NCBI RefSeq assembly: GCF_017312725.1
Contig: NZ_BOPO01000047.1
Location: forward strand, 1 to 41,218
Direction: 5' to 3'
DNA from: Actinocatenispora comari
Lineage (GTDB): Bacteria > Actinomycetota > Actinomycetes > Mycobacteriales > Micromonosporaceae
DNA: 41,218 bases
The first letter of the stretch is position 1; every line of letters begins with the position of its first letter. Made by a program: the position numbers and the translations under genes. The notes below the pieces were generated by a model, which worked only from the letters and a program-made list of their open reading frames with translations, was not told the origin of the DNA and ran no database searches. This document shows positions 1-7,410 of the stretch, piece by piece.

Positions 1-441
1 CTCCGCGATCGACGGATACTCCCGGCTGGCCTACACCGAGGCGCTACCCGACGAGAAAGGCGCCACCGCCGTGGCGTTCCTCGCCCGAGCGCGGGTGTTT
101 CTGGCCGCACACGGCATCAGCCGCATCAACCGGCTGGTCACCGACAACGGCGCCTGCTACCGATCGACCGCTTTCGCCCGCGCCGTGGCAGACCTCGGCC
201 GCCACCAACGAATCCGGCCGTTCACACCCCGCCACAACGGCAAAGTCGAACGCTACAACCGCATCCTGGCCGACGAACTGCTCTACGCCCACACCTGGAC
301 CTCAGAACACGCCCGCACCAGCGCCCTGACCAGCTGGAACATCCACTACAACTACCACCGACCCCACACCGCCATCGGCAACCAACCACCCGCCACCCGA
401 CTCCACACCACCGTCACCAACGTCCAGACCGCGAACAGCTA
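1..441 (+). mobile_element. Right end of an IS481-type insertion sequence
   Basis: The window starts inside an insertion sequence; only its right part is visible. It holds the C-terminal part of a DDE transposase whose stop codon lies almost at the junction with a separate reading frame (DUF397) that resumes around 438-445. A 7-bp inverted repeat (424-430 and 445-451, 14-nt loop) straddles the transposase stop and junction. It may be part of the terminal repeat, a small terminator, or chance. The left end, terminal repeat and target-site duplication lie outside the window, so the exact right boundary is inferred from where DUF397 similarity begins. Confidence 0.6.
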
Positions 442-442
442 G
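2..442 (+). CDS. IS481-family transposase, C-terminal part (5' end outside window)
   Basis: The reading frame is open from base 2 to the TAG at 440-442, and about 146 residues are visible. They form the catalytic integrase (rve) core. The first Asp is in AIDGYSR, the second in VTDNGACYR and the Glu in GKVERYNRIL, followed by the WNIHYNYHRPHTA segment typical of IS481/IS3-like transposases. The N-terminal helix-turn-helix part must lie upstream of the window. The three acidic residues are present and no frameshift is visible, so the enzyme could be functional. The product would cut and join IS ends during transposition. IS481 rather than IS3 is a family-style judgement from these motifs. Confidence 0.85.
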   Translation, partial: SAIDGYSRLAYTEALPDEKGATAVAFLARARVFLAAHGISRINRLVTDNGACYRSTAFARAVADLGRHQRIRPFTPRHNGKVERYNRILADELLYAHTWTSEHARTSALTSWNIHYNYHRPHTAIGNQPPATRLHTTVTNVQTANS

Positions 443-599
443 CAGGTCTGGCGGCGGGGCTGGCAATGCCTGTGTCGAGGTGGGTACTGGCGCTGGGTCG
501 GTGTTGGTACGGGACACGAAGGACCGGGACGGTGGGACGTTGAGCGTGTCGCCGCGGGCGTTCCGGGCGTTCGTGACCGAGGTCAAGGCGCGGTACTGA
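438..599 (+). pseudogene. DUF397 gene remnant interrupted by the IS
   Basis: Directly after the transposase stop, another frame is open to the TGA at 597-599. It reads SRSGGGAGNACVEV, then VLVRDTKDRDGGTLSV, then SPRAFRAFVTEVK. This matches the DUF397 pattern (KSSxSGxxGxCVEV, VRDSKDPDGxxLxF, WRAFLxxV) from about its tenth residue to its natural end. The N-terminal start and tryptophan segment are missing and probably lie left of the insertion sequence. DUF397 proteins are small actinomycete proteins usually encoded beside an XRE-type regulator; their role is poorly known. No plausible start remains, so the gene looks inactivated. Confidence 0.7.
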
Positions 600-629
600 C
601 GCCCCGAGGCCCGGCCGCACCCGGCTCGG

Positions 630-635
630 TAGGGT
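630..635 (+). promoter_or_regulatory. -10-like hexamer for leaderless nucS mRNA
   Basis: TAGGGT lies 6 nt before the GTG start of nucS. This spacing would place transcription start on the start codon. No convincing Shine-Dalgarno or -35 element is visible. Confidence 0.4.
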
Positions 636-641
636 GACGCG

Positions 642-1301
642 GTGCGTCTGTTGATTGCGGTTTGTCAGGTCGACTACATCGGGCGGTTGACCGCCCACCT
701 GCCGATGGCGCCGCGGCTGATCCTGGTCAAGGCGGACGGTTCGGTGTCGGTGCACGCCGACGACCGGGCGTACAAGCCGCTCAACTGGATGAGCCCGCCG
801 TGCCGGCTGACCGAGGAACCCGGCCTGTGGCGGGTCATCAACAAGGCCGGTGAGGAGCTGCGCATCACCATCGACGAGGTGTTGCACGACTCCGAGCACG
901 CCCTCGGCAAGGATCCCGGGCTGCAGAAGGACGGCGTCGAGGCGCACCTGCAGGAGCTGCTGGCCGAGCACCCGGACACCTTCGGCGCCGGCTTCACCCT
1001 GGTACGGCGGGAGTACCCGACGGCGATCGGCCCGGTCGACCTGATGTGCCGGGACGCGTCCGGTGCGTCGGTGGCGGTGGAGATCAAGCGGCGCGGCGAG
1101 ATCGACGGCGTCGAGCAGCTCACCCGCTACCTGGAACTGCTCAACCGCGACCCGCTGCTCGCCCCGGTCGCCGGCATCTTCGCCGCGCAGGAGATCAAGC
1201 CGCAGGCCAAGGTGCTCGCCACCGACCGCGGCATCCGGTGCGTCACCGTCGACTACCACAAGCTCCGCGGCATCGGCTCCGACGAGCTCACCCTCTTCTG
1301 A
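642..1301 (+). CDS. nucS: Mismatch-specific endonuclease NucS (EndoMS)
   Basis: NucS replaces MutSL in most actinobacteria: it cuts both strands at mismatched bases and works with the sliding clamp. The 219 residues match the family from end to end (mycobacterial NucS is about 224). The N-terminal half carries [28 protein letters not shown] and [10 protein letters not shown]. The C-terminal nuclease domain carries GPVDLMCRD (D133), [17 protein letters not shown] (E147, K149) and ATDRGIRC. The protein ends in ELTLF, resembling the C-terminal clamp-binding peptide. The GTG start is fixed by alignment to the family N-terminus and by a -10-like hexamer 6 nt upstream; there is no Shine-Dalgarno. 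Its 3' end overlaps the convergent TetR gene by 14 nt. Confidence 0.95.
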   Translation: MRLLIAVCQVDYIGRLTAHLPMAPRLILVKADGSVSVHADDRAYKPLNWMSPPCRLTEEPGLWRVINKAGEELRITIDEVLHDSEHALGKDPGLQKDGVEAHLQELLAEHPDTFGAGFTLVRREYPTAIGPVDLMCRDASGASVAVEIKRRGEIDGVEQLTRYLELLNRDPLLAPVAGIFAAQEIKPQAKVLATDRGIRCVTVDYHKLRGIGSDELTLF

Positions 1302-1890
1302 CCGCCGGAGCGAAGAGCCGGTTGAGGTGGGTGTCGAGCGCCGCGACGAGCAGCGCCGCCCGGCGCTCGGCCGGTAGCGCCAGGGACTGGACGACGAGGC
1401 CGTCGACCACCGCCAGCAACAGCGCGGCCTCCAGGTCGGGATCGCGGTCGACAGGCAGCTCGCCGCTGGTCTGCGCCTCGCGCAGCAGCTCGGCGAAGCC
1501 GGTACGCAGGTCGGCGTCCAGGACGGCGTTGCTCGGCCCGAGGGTCGGCGAGGTGGCGGCGGCCGCGGTGAACGCCAGCCACACCCGCGCGGCGCGTTCC
1601 CGTTCCTCGTCGAGCGGCAGCCACACGTGCAGCAGGCCCCGCAGTACCTCCCGGGTCGGGCCGTTGGTGTCGACCTGCTCGGCGCGGGCCACCACGTCCG
1701 CGCTGACGTGCTCGAACGCCGCCGCCAGCAGCTCGTCCTTGCTGCGGAAGTAGTACTGCACCTGGGCCAGCGACACGCCCGCGGCGGTGGCGACGGTACG
1801 CATGCTCAGCGCGGCGAACCCGTCCTCGGCGATCACCCGCAGGGCGGCATCCAGCACGTGCGCGCCGCGCCGCGGTGGCGCGGTGTCCAT
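1288..1890 (-). CDS. TetR-family transcriptional regulator
   Basis: 200 residues. The N-terminal DNA-binding domain spans about residues 8-55: [23 protein letters not shown], then [20 protein letters not shown], which is the helix-turn-helix and recognition helix. The remainder is the helical ligand-binding and dimer domain (TetR_C type). Its ATG immediately follows the stop codon of the small membrane protein gene (1891..2100) with no gap, so the two are almost certainly one translationally coupled transcript. The 3' end overlaps nucS on the opposite strand by 14 nt. Autoregulation through the GTAC-rich repeats at 2121-2148 is plausible. The ligand and other targets are not evident. Confidence 0.9.
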   Translation of the reverse strand: MDTAPPRRGAHVLDAALRVIAEDGFAALSMRTVATAAGVSLAQVQYYFRSKDELLAAAFEHVSADVVARAEQVDTNGPTREVLRGLLHVWLPLDEERERAARVWLAFTAAAATSPTLGPSNAVLDADLRTGFAELLREAQTSGELPVDRDPDLEAALLLAVVDGLVVQSLALPAERRAALLVAALDTHLNRLFAPAVRRG

Positions 1891-2100
1891 CTACCGGCGG
1901 CCGTCGCCGTGCCGGGTCGACCGGCTGGCCAGCGCCAGCCCGGAGACCACCACCTCCAGTCCACCCAGGACCAGCAGCACCAGGCCGACCTTGCTCAGGG
2001 TGACGACCGGGGTCTCGACGCCCTCGGTGGTCAACCAGAGCACCAGCCCGACCAGTGCCATCGCCACGCCCACCATCACCGACGTCACGTGCTGTCGCAT
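1891..2100 (-). CDS. Small two-helix membrane protein (DUF5708-like)
   Basis: 69 residues with two hydrophobic segments, about residues 5-23 and 35-58, joined by a short TEGVETPVVTLSKVG loop and ending in a basic tail (RSTRHGDGRR). It resembles short actinobacterial membrane proteins catalogued as DUF5708; this identification is from memory and tentative. The ATG at 2100 is preceded by GGGAGG with a 7-nt spacer. It is the first gene of a two-gene unit with the TetR gene, whose start codon abuts its stop. The coupling suggests that the regulator controls, or responds to the state of, this membrane protein. Function unknown. Confidence 0.75.
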   Translation of the reverse strand: MRQHVTSVMVGVAMALVGLVLWLTTEGVETPVVTLSKVGLVLLVLGGLEVVVSGLALASRSTRHGDGRR

Positions 2101-2120
2101 CGTCTCGCCTCCCGCCCCCC

Positions 2121-2148
2121 ATACGTTCGTACAGGTCGATCGTACAGG
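2121..2148 (-). promoter_or_regulatory. Candidate operator/promoter with GTAC direct repeats
   Basis: Two copies of an 8-mer (cgtacagg at 2128-2135 and 2141-2148) lie 13 bp apart, and TACG-TT-CGTA at 2122-2131 forms a small palindrome. The site is just upstream of the membrane-protein/TetR unit and is AT-richer than its surroundings. Such paired half-sites are typical of TetR operators; the assignment is inferred. Confidence 0.4.
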
Positions 2149-2236
2149 GCGGTGTCGCCACGCAGCCGGGGTCGGGGTGCTGAGCGCCCCGGCCGCGGCG
2201 CAGAGCCGGGTTGCCGGGGTGGCTCATGATCTGGCT

Positions 2237-2959
2237 GTGGCGATGGCATCCGAGCAGCAGCGGTCCGGCCGGCGCAGCGCCGATCTCGTCGTGGTGCGCC
2301 GCCGCGACCTGCGACGCCGGTGGCGCACGCCGGGCCTGGTCGCCGGCGACCCGACCGCACAGTGGAATGCGCCGGGCCCGGTGTCCGGGGCGGTACCGGG
2401 GAGCACGCCGGGGTTCGTCCCGGGCCGGCCCGCGGCGTGGCGGCCACCGGGACGCGCGACCGGCGACGGCGTGCCGGCGTGGGGGTCGGACGGCACGGCC
2501 GACGCGCGGCGGCTGGTGCGGGGCGCGGCCGGCACCCTGGGCGTGGATCTGCGCGGCAGGTCCGGCGCGTCCGGTCGAACGGTGCCGCGCGTGCGTCGCG
2601 GTGCGGTGCACGGTGCGGCGGGGGATCCGCGGTACCCGTCGCCGCGGGAGCTGCGCAAGGTGCTGTCGTTCGGGCTGGATCTGGTGCTGCACCTGGCGAT
2701 CGGGGTGGGTGTCGCGGCGGCGTTGCTCCGGCTCGGGCAGCCGGCCGTGGTCGGCGCGGTGGCCGGGATCGCCGGGTTCGTGGTCGCCTCGGCAGTGCAC
2801 CGGATCGTGGTGCAGCGGTTGACCTCCGCGACGCTGGGCAAGGCGATCACCGGGCTGCGGATCATCCGGGACGACACCGGAGGCCCGGCGACGACCGGGC
2901 TGCTGGTCATGCAGTGGCTGTTCGGCGTGCTCCTGATCGTGGCCGGCCTGTTCAGCTGA
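2237..2959 (+). CDS. RDD-family membrane protein
   Basis: About 240 residues. The first ~130 are basic, then Pro/Gly-rich and probably disordered (VVVRRRDLRRRWRTPG, then repeated PG dipeptides). The C-terminal part is an RDD domain with hydrophobic segments at about 145-165, 167-187 and 219-238 and the family signature TLGKAITGLRIIRDD between the second and third. RDD proteins are integral membrane proteins of uncertain function, some linked to ion transport. The GTG at 2237 is preceded by CATGAT with a 6-nt gap, resembling the leaderless pattern seen elsewhere here. The ATG at 2243 is an equally possible start. Upstream in-frame extension overlaps the TetR pair and is rejected. Convergent with the next TetR gene. 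Confidence 0.75.
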   Translation: MAMASEQQRSGRRSADLVVVRRRDLRRRWRTPGLVAGDPTAQWNAPGPVSGAVPGSTPGFVPGRPAAWRPPGRATGDGVPAWGSDGTADARRLVRGAAGTLGVDLRGRSGASGRTVPRVRRGAVHGAAGDPRYPSPRELRKVLSFGLDLVLHLAIGVGVAAALLRLGQPAVVGAVAGIAGFVVASAVHRIVVQRLTSATLGKAITGLRIIRDDTGGPATTGLLVMQWLFGVLLIVAGLFS

Positions 2960-3076
2960 GAACTCGCTGCCGGAGGCTGGGCCGGCATCGCAGACCCGTG
3001 GCCGGCGTGTTCGGCCGAGACGCGACCGCGCACGCGGCCGGCTGCTCCCGTCCGGCCCGAGGCCGCGACAGCGGGG

Positions 3077-3781
3077 TCAGGGGCGGACGAGGCCGTCGAT
3101 GAGGCGGTCCAGGGTGCGGTCGAAGACCTCGTCGGCGTCGGTCGGCTCGGCCGGGGTCGACATCGCCCGGGCCAGGTGCGGGTAGTCGCCGCTGGCGAGC
3201 ACGCTGGCGAGGTAGCTGGCCTGGTCGGCACGCCAGCGTTCGATGAAGTCGCCGCCGTCGGTGCCGGCGCCGGCCGTCTCGGCGTAGGTGTACGCGAAGC
3301 CGTTGAGCAGCGGCACGATCTCCATCCCGGCCGCCGGTGTCACCCCGGCACGCTCCAGTATAGACAGTGCGAAGTCCAGGTACCGCAAGCCGTTCGGGCC
3401 CAGTGACGGCAACCGGCGCAGCGCCGCGGACAGCCACGGGTGCCGCTTCGCGGTCCGGTACTGGCTGCGCACGGTGGCGCGCAGGTCGGCCCGCCAGTCG
3501 TCGGTCGGCTCCGGCAGCGCCAGCTCGCCGGCCACCTCGTCGATCATCAGGTCGTACAGCTGGTGCTTGCCCGGCACGTAGTTGTACAGCGACATGGTGC
3601 CGGCGCCGATCCGGCCGGCGATGCGGCGCATCGACACCGCGTCCAGCCCGTCGGCGTCGGCGATGGCGACGGCGGCGCGGGAGATGTCGCGGCGGGTGTG
3701 GGTGGGCCGCGGGCCGCGCGCGCCGCGCTCGGGCCGCAGCCAGATCACCGCCGGCTGCTCGGACGACACGGTGCTCACCAC
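3077..3781 (-). CDS. TetR-family regulator of the adjacent ABC exporter
   Basis: 234 residues. The helix-turn-helix lies at about 30-75 (ISRAAVAIADADGLDAVSMR, then RIGAGTMSLYNYVPGKHQLYDLM). The C-terminal domain resembles the TetR_C_1 type common next to drug exporters. The GTG start gives MVSTVSSEQP; a GAGGGGG stretch lies just upstream. The gene diverges from the ABC ATPase gene across 99 bp containing two GTAC palindromes, which makes it the likely repressor of the exporter and of itself. The inducing ligand cannot be read from the sequence. Confidence 0.9.
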   Translation of the reverse strand: MVSTVSSEQPAVIWLRPERGARGPRPTHTRRDISRAAVAIADADGLDAVSMRRIAGRIGAGTMSLYNYVPGKHQLYDLMIDEVAGELALPEPTDDWRADLRATVRSQYRTAKRHPWLSAALRRLPSLGPNGLRYLDFALSILERAGVTPAAGMEIVPLLNGFAYTYAETAGAGTDGGDFIERWRADQASYLASVLASGDYPHLARAMSTPAEPTDADEVFDRTLDRLIDGLVRP

Positions 3782-3818
3782 CCCCTCGGGCGACAGCCTA
3801 GGAGACCCGCGATAGCTG

Positions 3819-3866
3819 CGTACAGAGTACGTAGTATTCTGGGATCAGAAACAACGTACGACGTAC
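3819..3866. promoter_or_regulatory. Paired GTAC palindromes between TetR and ABC genes
   Basis: CGTAC-AGA-GTACG at 3819-3831 and GTACG-A-CGTAC at 3856-3866 have 5-bp perfect arms. They flank an AT-rich stretch (GTAGTATTCT, 3831-3840) that could hold the -10 of the exporter promoter. The arrangement fits a TetR operator pair controlling both divergent genes. Confidence 0.5.
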
Positions 3867-3880
3867 CCAGTGGAGGCGGC

Positions 3881-4828
3881 ATGAACGACGACGCCACCGT
3901 CGTGGCCCGCGGGCTGCGCAAGCGCTACGGCGACACCGAGGCGCTGCGCGGGCTCGACCTGCGCGTACCGGCGGGGACGGTGACCGGCCTGCTCGGCGTC
4001 AACGGCGCCGGCAAGACCACCGCGGTCAAGATCCTCACCACCCTGACCAGGCCGGACGCCGGCGAGGCGACGATCGCCGGGTACGACGTGGTGCGCGCAC
4101 CCGAGCAGGTGCGCCGGCGGATCGGACTCACCGGTCAGCACGCCGCGGTCGACGACAAGCTCACCGGCCGGGAGAACCTCGCCATCTTCGGCCGGCTGTA
4201 CCGGCTGAGCGGCCGCGCCGCGCGCACCCGCGCCGACGAGCTGCTCGCCGAACTCGATCTCGCCGATGCCGCCGACCGGGTGGTCTCCGGCTGGTCCGGC
4301 GGGATGCGGCGGCGCCTCGACCTCGCCGCCAGCCTGATCGTGCGGCCACCCGTGCTGTTCCTCGACGAGCCCACCACCGGGCTGGATCCGCGCAGCCGCA
4401 ACGCCATCTGGGCCCGCGTCACCGACCTCGTCGCCGCCGGCACCACCGTGCTGCTGACCACGCAGTACCTGGAGGAGGCCGACCGGCTCGCGGACCGCGT
4501 CGTCGTGCTCGCCGCCGGGCGCGCTCTCGCCGAGGACACCCCGGAGGCGCTCAAGCACGGGCTCGGCAGCACCGTCGAGGTGGTCGCCGCGGCGGCCTCC
4601 GCGCTGCCCGCCGCGGCCCGGGTGCTGGCCGGGCTGACCGGCGCCGAACCGGACGTCGAGCCGGACACGCTGCGCCTCACCGCCCGCGCCGGCGCGCCGC
4701 TCGGGCTGCCCGCCGTCGTGCGCGAGCTCGACGCCGCCGGCGTGCCGGTGGTGGACGCGAGCGTGCACAAGCCGACCCTCGACGACGTCTTCCTGCACCT
4801 CACCGCCGCGGAAGGGAGCCTCGCATGA
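3881..4828 (+). CDS. ABC exporter ATP-binding protein, DrrA-like
   Basis: 315 residues; a cytoplasmic ATPase that powers the adjacent ABC-2 permease. Walker A is LLGVNGAGKTT (residues 39-47 for the loop), the signature is WSGGMRRRLD (138-147) and Walker B is VLFLDEPTTGLD (158-169). An H-loop-like segment lies in LLTTQYLEEADRLADRVVVL. The C-terminal 80 residues match the DUF4162 tail of daunorubicin-resistance-type ATPases, ending in HKPTLDDVFLHLT. The ATG is preceded by GGAGG (3872-3876). Its stop codon lies in an ATGA overlap with the start of a 19-codon mini-ORF created by a duplicated segment. Likely exports an amphiphilic compound; the substrate is unknown. Confidence 0.93.
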   Translation: MNDDATVVARGLRKRYGDTEALRGLDLRVPAGTVTGLLGVNGAGKTTAVKILTTLTRPDAGEATIAGYDVVRAPEQVRRRIGLTGQHAAVDDKLTGRENLAIFGRLYRLSGRAARTRADELLAELDLADAADRVVSGWSGGMRRRLDLAASLIVRPPVLFLDEPTTGLDPRSRNAIWARVTDLVAAGTTVLLTTQYLEEADRLADRVVVLAAGRALAEDTPEALKHGLGSTVEVVAAAASALPAAARVLAGLTGAEPDVEPDTLRLTARAGAPLGLPAVVRELDAAGVPVVDASVHKPTLDDVFLHLTAAEGSLA

Positions 4829-4900
4829 GCCGGCTCAGCGGTACGAGCACGCACCCGCCCGCCCTCGAAGGGAGCCTCGCATGAGCCAGCTCAGCGGTAC
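4811..4900 (+). repeat. Duplicated gene-junction segment (34 bp, 56-bp offset)
   Basis: A 34-bp segment at 4811-4844 recurs at 4867-4900 with one mismatch. Each copy contains a Shine-Dalgarno (gaagggag), a 6-nt spacer, an ATG and the first ~7 codons of the permease gene. The first copy overlaps the end of the ATPase gene; the second is the true permease start. The 56-bp offset is not a multiple of three, so the two starts are in different frames. Confidence 0.9.
4825..4884 (+). CDS. 19-codon mini-ORF between ABC ATPase and permease
   Basis: The first copy of the duplicated start region opens a frame at ATG 4825, overlapping the ATPase stop as ATGA. It reads MSRLSGTSTHPPALEGSLA and ends at TGA 4882-4884, which again overlaps the permease ATG (4881) as ATGA. 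It has a good Shine-Dalgarno. Translation is therefore possible from ATPase to mini-ORF to permease by stop-start coupling. The peptide itself is probably a by-product; its effect, if any, would be on permease translation. Inferred from sequence geometry only. Confidence 0.5.
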   Translation: MSRLSGTSTHPPALEGSLA

Positions 4901-5702
4901 CGACAGCGGGCCTGCCCGGGTGACCTGGGCGCTGCGCGACGGGCTGACCATCGTCCGGCGCAACGTGCTCTACCTGCGGCACGCGCCCGGCCTGGTGATC
5001 CTGATGGTCGCCGCGCCGATCGTGCTCACCCTGCTGTTCGGGTACGTGTTCGGCAGCGCCATCCAGCTGCCCGGCGGCGGTGACTACCGGGAGTACCTGG
5101 TGCCGGGGCTGTTCGCGATGGTCGCCGCGAACGGCGTGATCGGCGCCGCGTCGGTGGTCGCCACCGACGCCGGCCGCGGCGTGATGGACCGGTTCCGGTC
5201 GCTGCCCGCCTCCCGCCTCGCCGTACCGTTCGGGCACGCCGGCGCCGACTCCCTCGGCGGCGCGATCGGGTTCGCCGGCATGGCGGTGTGCGGCCTCGCC
5301 GTCGGCTGGCGAATCCGCGGTGGGGTGCTCGACGCGGTCGCCGGCTTCGCCCTGCTGCTGCTCTTCCGGTACGCGGTCAGCTGGGTCGGCGTGCTCCTCG
5401 GCCTGTCGGTACGCAACGAGGAGGCCGCCGGGCAGCTGTCGATGCTGGTGATGCCGATCGGCATGCTCGCCAACACGTTCGTCCCCACCGACGGGATGCC
5501 GGCCTGGCTGCGGGTGGTCGCCGACTGGAACCCGGTGAGCGCGGTCGCCGCGGCCAGCCGGGAACTGTTCGGCAACCCGACCGGGACCGCGCACGGCGCC
5601 TGGCCGATGGAGCACCCGGTCCTCGCCACGCTCGGCTGGTCGGCCCTGCTGCTCGCGGTGTTCGTCCCGCTCTCGGTCCGCCGCTACCGCACCGCCCGCT
5701 GA
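4881..5702 (+). CDS. ABC-2 type permease, DrrB-like
   Basis: 273 residues forming the membrane half of the exporter. A cytoplasmic N-terminus (MSQLSGTDSGPARVTWALRD) is followed by about six hydrophobic segments: near 38-58 (LVILMVAAPIVLTLLFGYVF), 73-93, 115-135, 146-168, 178-198 and 249-263. The DRFRSLPASRLAV and NPVSAVAAASRELFG segments are typical of DrrB/ABC2_membrane permeases. The start is the second ATG of the duplicated region, with GGGAG upstream. It is coupled to the ATPase through the mini-ORF. Probably works as a dimer with two ATPase subunits. Confidence 0.9.
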   Translation: MSQLSGTDSGPARVTWALRDGLTIVRRNVLYLRHAPGLVILMVAAPIVLTLLFGYVFGSAIQLPGGGDYREYLVPGLFAMVAANGVIGAASVVATDAGRGVMDRFRSLPASRLAVPFGHAGADSLGGAIGFAGMAVCGLAVGWRIRGGVLDAVAGFALLLLFRYAVSWVGVLLGLSVRNEEAAGQLSMLVMPIGMLANTFVPTDGMPAWLRVVADWNPVSAVAAASRELFGNPTGTAHGAWPMEHPVLATLGWSALLLAVFVPLSVRRYRTAR

Positions 5703-5771
5703 GCCGAGCCGGCCCGCCGCGGCCGGTGCCCGATGTCCGGGGCCGGTCGTGGCGGTGCCGGCGGTCGCAGG

Positions 5772-7295
5772 TCAGCCGCGGCCGTGCAGGAAGCGGACGA
5801 GCTTGGGGATCAGCGCGTCGGTGCGCGGGCCGCGGCGGAACGACATGATCGGCATCGGGGTGCGGAACCGGCGGCGCGCGATCGCCTTCGGCCGGGCGAA
5901 CTCGCGCAGCCCGTCGGCGCCGTGGATGCGGCCGAAACCGGAGTCGCCGACGCCGCCGAACGGCAGCGCCGGCAGCCCGACGAAGCTCATCCCGCCGTTG
6001 ATCGAGGTCATCCCGGACCGCAACCGGGTCGCCACGTCCATCCCGGAACGGCGGGAGAACACCGCCGAACCCAGCCCGTACGGGGTGGCGTTGGCGCGGC
6101 GGACCGCCTCGTCCAGGTCCGGTACCCGGGTGACGGTCAGGGTCGGCCCGAACGTCTCCTCGCGCACCGCGGCCGAATCCTCCGGCACGTCGAGCAGGAT
6201 CGTGGGACGCACGTACGGCGGGTCGACGGCGTCGTTGCCGCCGAGCACGGCGGTGCCGCCCCGTTCGAGCGCGTCCGCGATGTGCCGGCGGATGATGTCG
6301 AGCTGGCCGGGCATGGTGATCGGACCGAGGTCCGCCTCGTCGTCCGAGCCGACCCGCAGCCGCTTCGCCCTCGCCACCAGCTTGTCGACGAACGCGTCCG
6401 CGACCGACTCGTGCACGTACACGCGCTCGATGCCGATGCAGGTCTGGCCGGCGTTGCTCATCCCGGCCCAGCAGGCGGCGTCGGCCGCGTCGTCGAGGTC
6501 GGCGTCGGCCGCGACGATCATCGCGTCCTTGCCGCCGCACTCGACCAGCACCGGGGTCAGCGTCTCGCTGCAGGCCGCCATGACCCTCTTGCCGGTACGG
6601 GTGGAGCCGGTGAACGCGAGCTTGTCCACGCCGGACGCGCACAGCGCCGCACCGGTGTCGCCGAGCCCGTGCACCACCTGGAACACCGGCTCGTCGCCGA
6701 CCACCTCGGCGAACGAGTCGACCAGCCACTGCCCGACCGCCGGGGTGTACTCGCTGGGCTTGAACACCACCGCGTTGCCGGCCGCGAGGGCGTAGGCGAT
6801 CGAGCCCATCGGGGTGAAGACCGGGTAGTTCCACGGGCCGATCACGCCGATCACGCCGAACGGCTGGTAGGTCACCAGGGCGCTCTGGTCGGGCAGCAGG
6901 ATGCTGCCGCCGACCCGGCGCGGGCCGAGCACCCGGCGGGCGTGCCGGGCCGCCCAGGCGACGTGGTCGATCGCCGCGGTGATCTCGATGACCGCGTCGG
7001 CGACCGGCTTGCCGCCCTCGTCGTGCACCACCCTGGCCAGCTCCGGCATCCGCCGGGCCAGCGCCGCACGCCACCGGCCGAGCCGCTCCGCCCGGCCGCC
7101 GAAACCCAGCCCGGCCCACCAGCGGGCCGCCTCACCGGCCCGCCGCACCGCGGCCCGGACGTCGGCGTCGTCGGCCACCGGGAACTCGCCGACCAGGGCA
7201 CCGGTCGCCGGATGGGTGGACCGGAGCCGCCCGCCCACCACCACCGGCAGCCCCGGTGTCTCGGTCTCCGCTGACTTGTGCACCTCGGCGGTCAT
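5772..7295 (-). CDS. NAD(P)-dependent aldehyde dehydrogenase (succinate-semialdehyde dehydrogenase-like)
   Basis: 507 residues from ATG 7295, the usual length for the ALDH superfamily. Visible motifs: cofactor segment FGVIGVIGPWNYPV (N156), KPSEYTP (K179), FTGSTRTGK (229-236), general base E252 in VECGGKD, catalytic C286 in GQTCIG, and EETFGPTLTV. It oxidises an aldehyde to the acid. Similarity to succinic-semialdehyde dehydrogenases of actinobacteria is my best substrate guess, but the specificity is not established. A start 20 codons upstream is possible. ATG 7295 is favoured because TACACT lies 6 nt before it (leaderless pattern) and the extension looks like non-coding sequence. Transcribed alone; the next gene on the strand ends 115 bp upstream. 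Confidence 0.92.
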   Translation of the reverse strand: MTAEVHKSAETETPGLPVVVGGRLRSTHPATGALVGEFPVADDADVRAAVRRAGEAARWWAGLGFGGRAERLGRWRAALARRMPELARVVHDEGGKPVADAVIEITAAIDHVAWAARHARRVLGPRRVGGSILLPDQSALVTYQPFGVIGVIGPWNYPVFTPMGSIAYALAAGNAVVFKPSEYTPAVGQWLVDSFAEVVGDEPVFQVVHGLGDTGAALCASGVDKLAFTGSTRTGKRVMAACSETLTPVLVECGGKDAMIVAADADLDDAADAACWAGMSNAGQTCIGIERVYVHESVADAFVDKLVARAKRLRVGSDDEADLGPITMPGQLDIIRRHIADALERGGTAVLGGNDAVDPPYVRPTILLDVPEDSAAVREETFGPTLTVTRVPDLDEAVRRANATPYGLGSAVFSRRSGMDVATRLRSGMTSINGGMSFVGLPALPFGGVGDSGFGRIHGADGLREFARPKAIARRRFRTPMPIMSFRRGPRTDALIPKLVRFLHGRG

Positions 7296-7301
7296 GCGGC
7301 G

Positions 7302-7307
7302 AGTGTA
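7302..7307 (-). promoter_or_regulatory. -10-like hexamer for leaderless ALDH mRNA
   Basis: On the minus strand TACACT lies 6 nt before the ATG of the aldehyde dehydrogenase gene, with no Shine-Dalgarno between. The spacing suits a transcript starting at the start codon. Confidence 0.4.
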
Positions 7308-7410
7308 GGCCGAAACCGTACCGGGCGGTAACCGCCGTTCGGGCCGATCGCCCACCGGTGGCGGCAGCGCCGATCACCCGCCGGGGGCGGCGGTGGAGAC
7401 CTGTCCGGGC

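Noticed and set aside
1787-2236. N-terminal extension of the RDD protein
   Set aside because: This part runs antisense through the TetR and membrane-protein genes and shows no similarity to RDD proteins.
3881-5702. Part of an antibiotic biosynthetic cluster because of DrrAB-like genes
   Set aside because: No biosynthetic enzyme lies nearby; the neighbours are housekeeping or unrelated genes.
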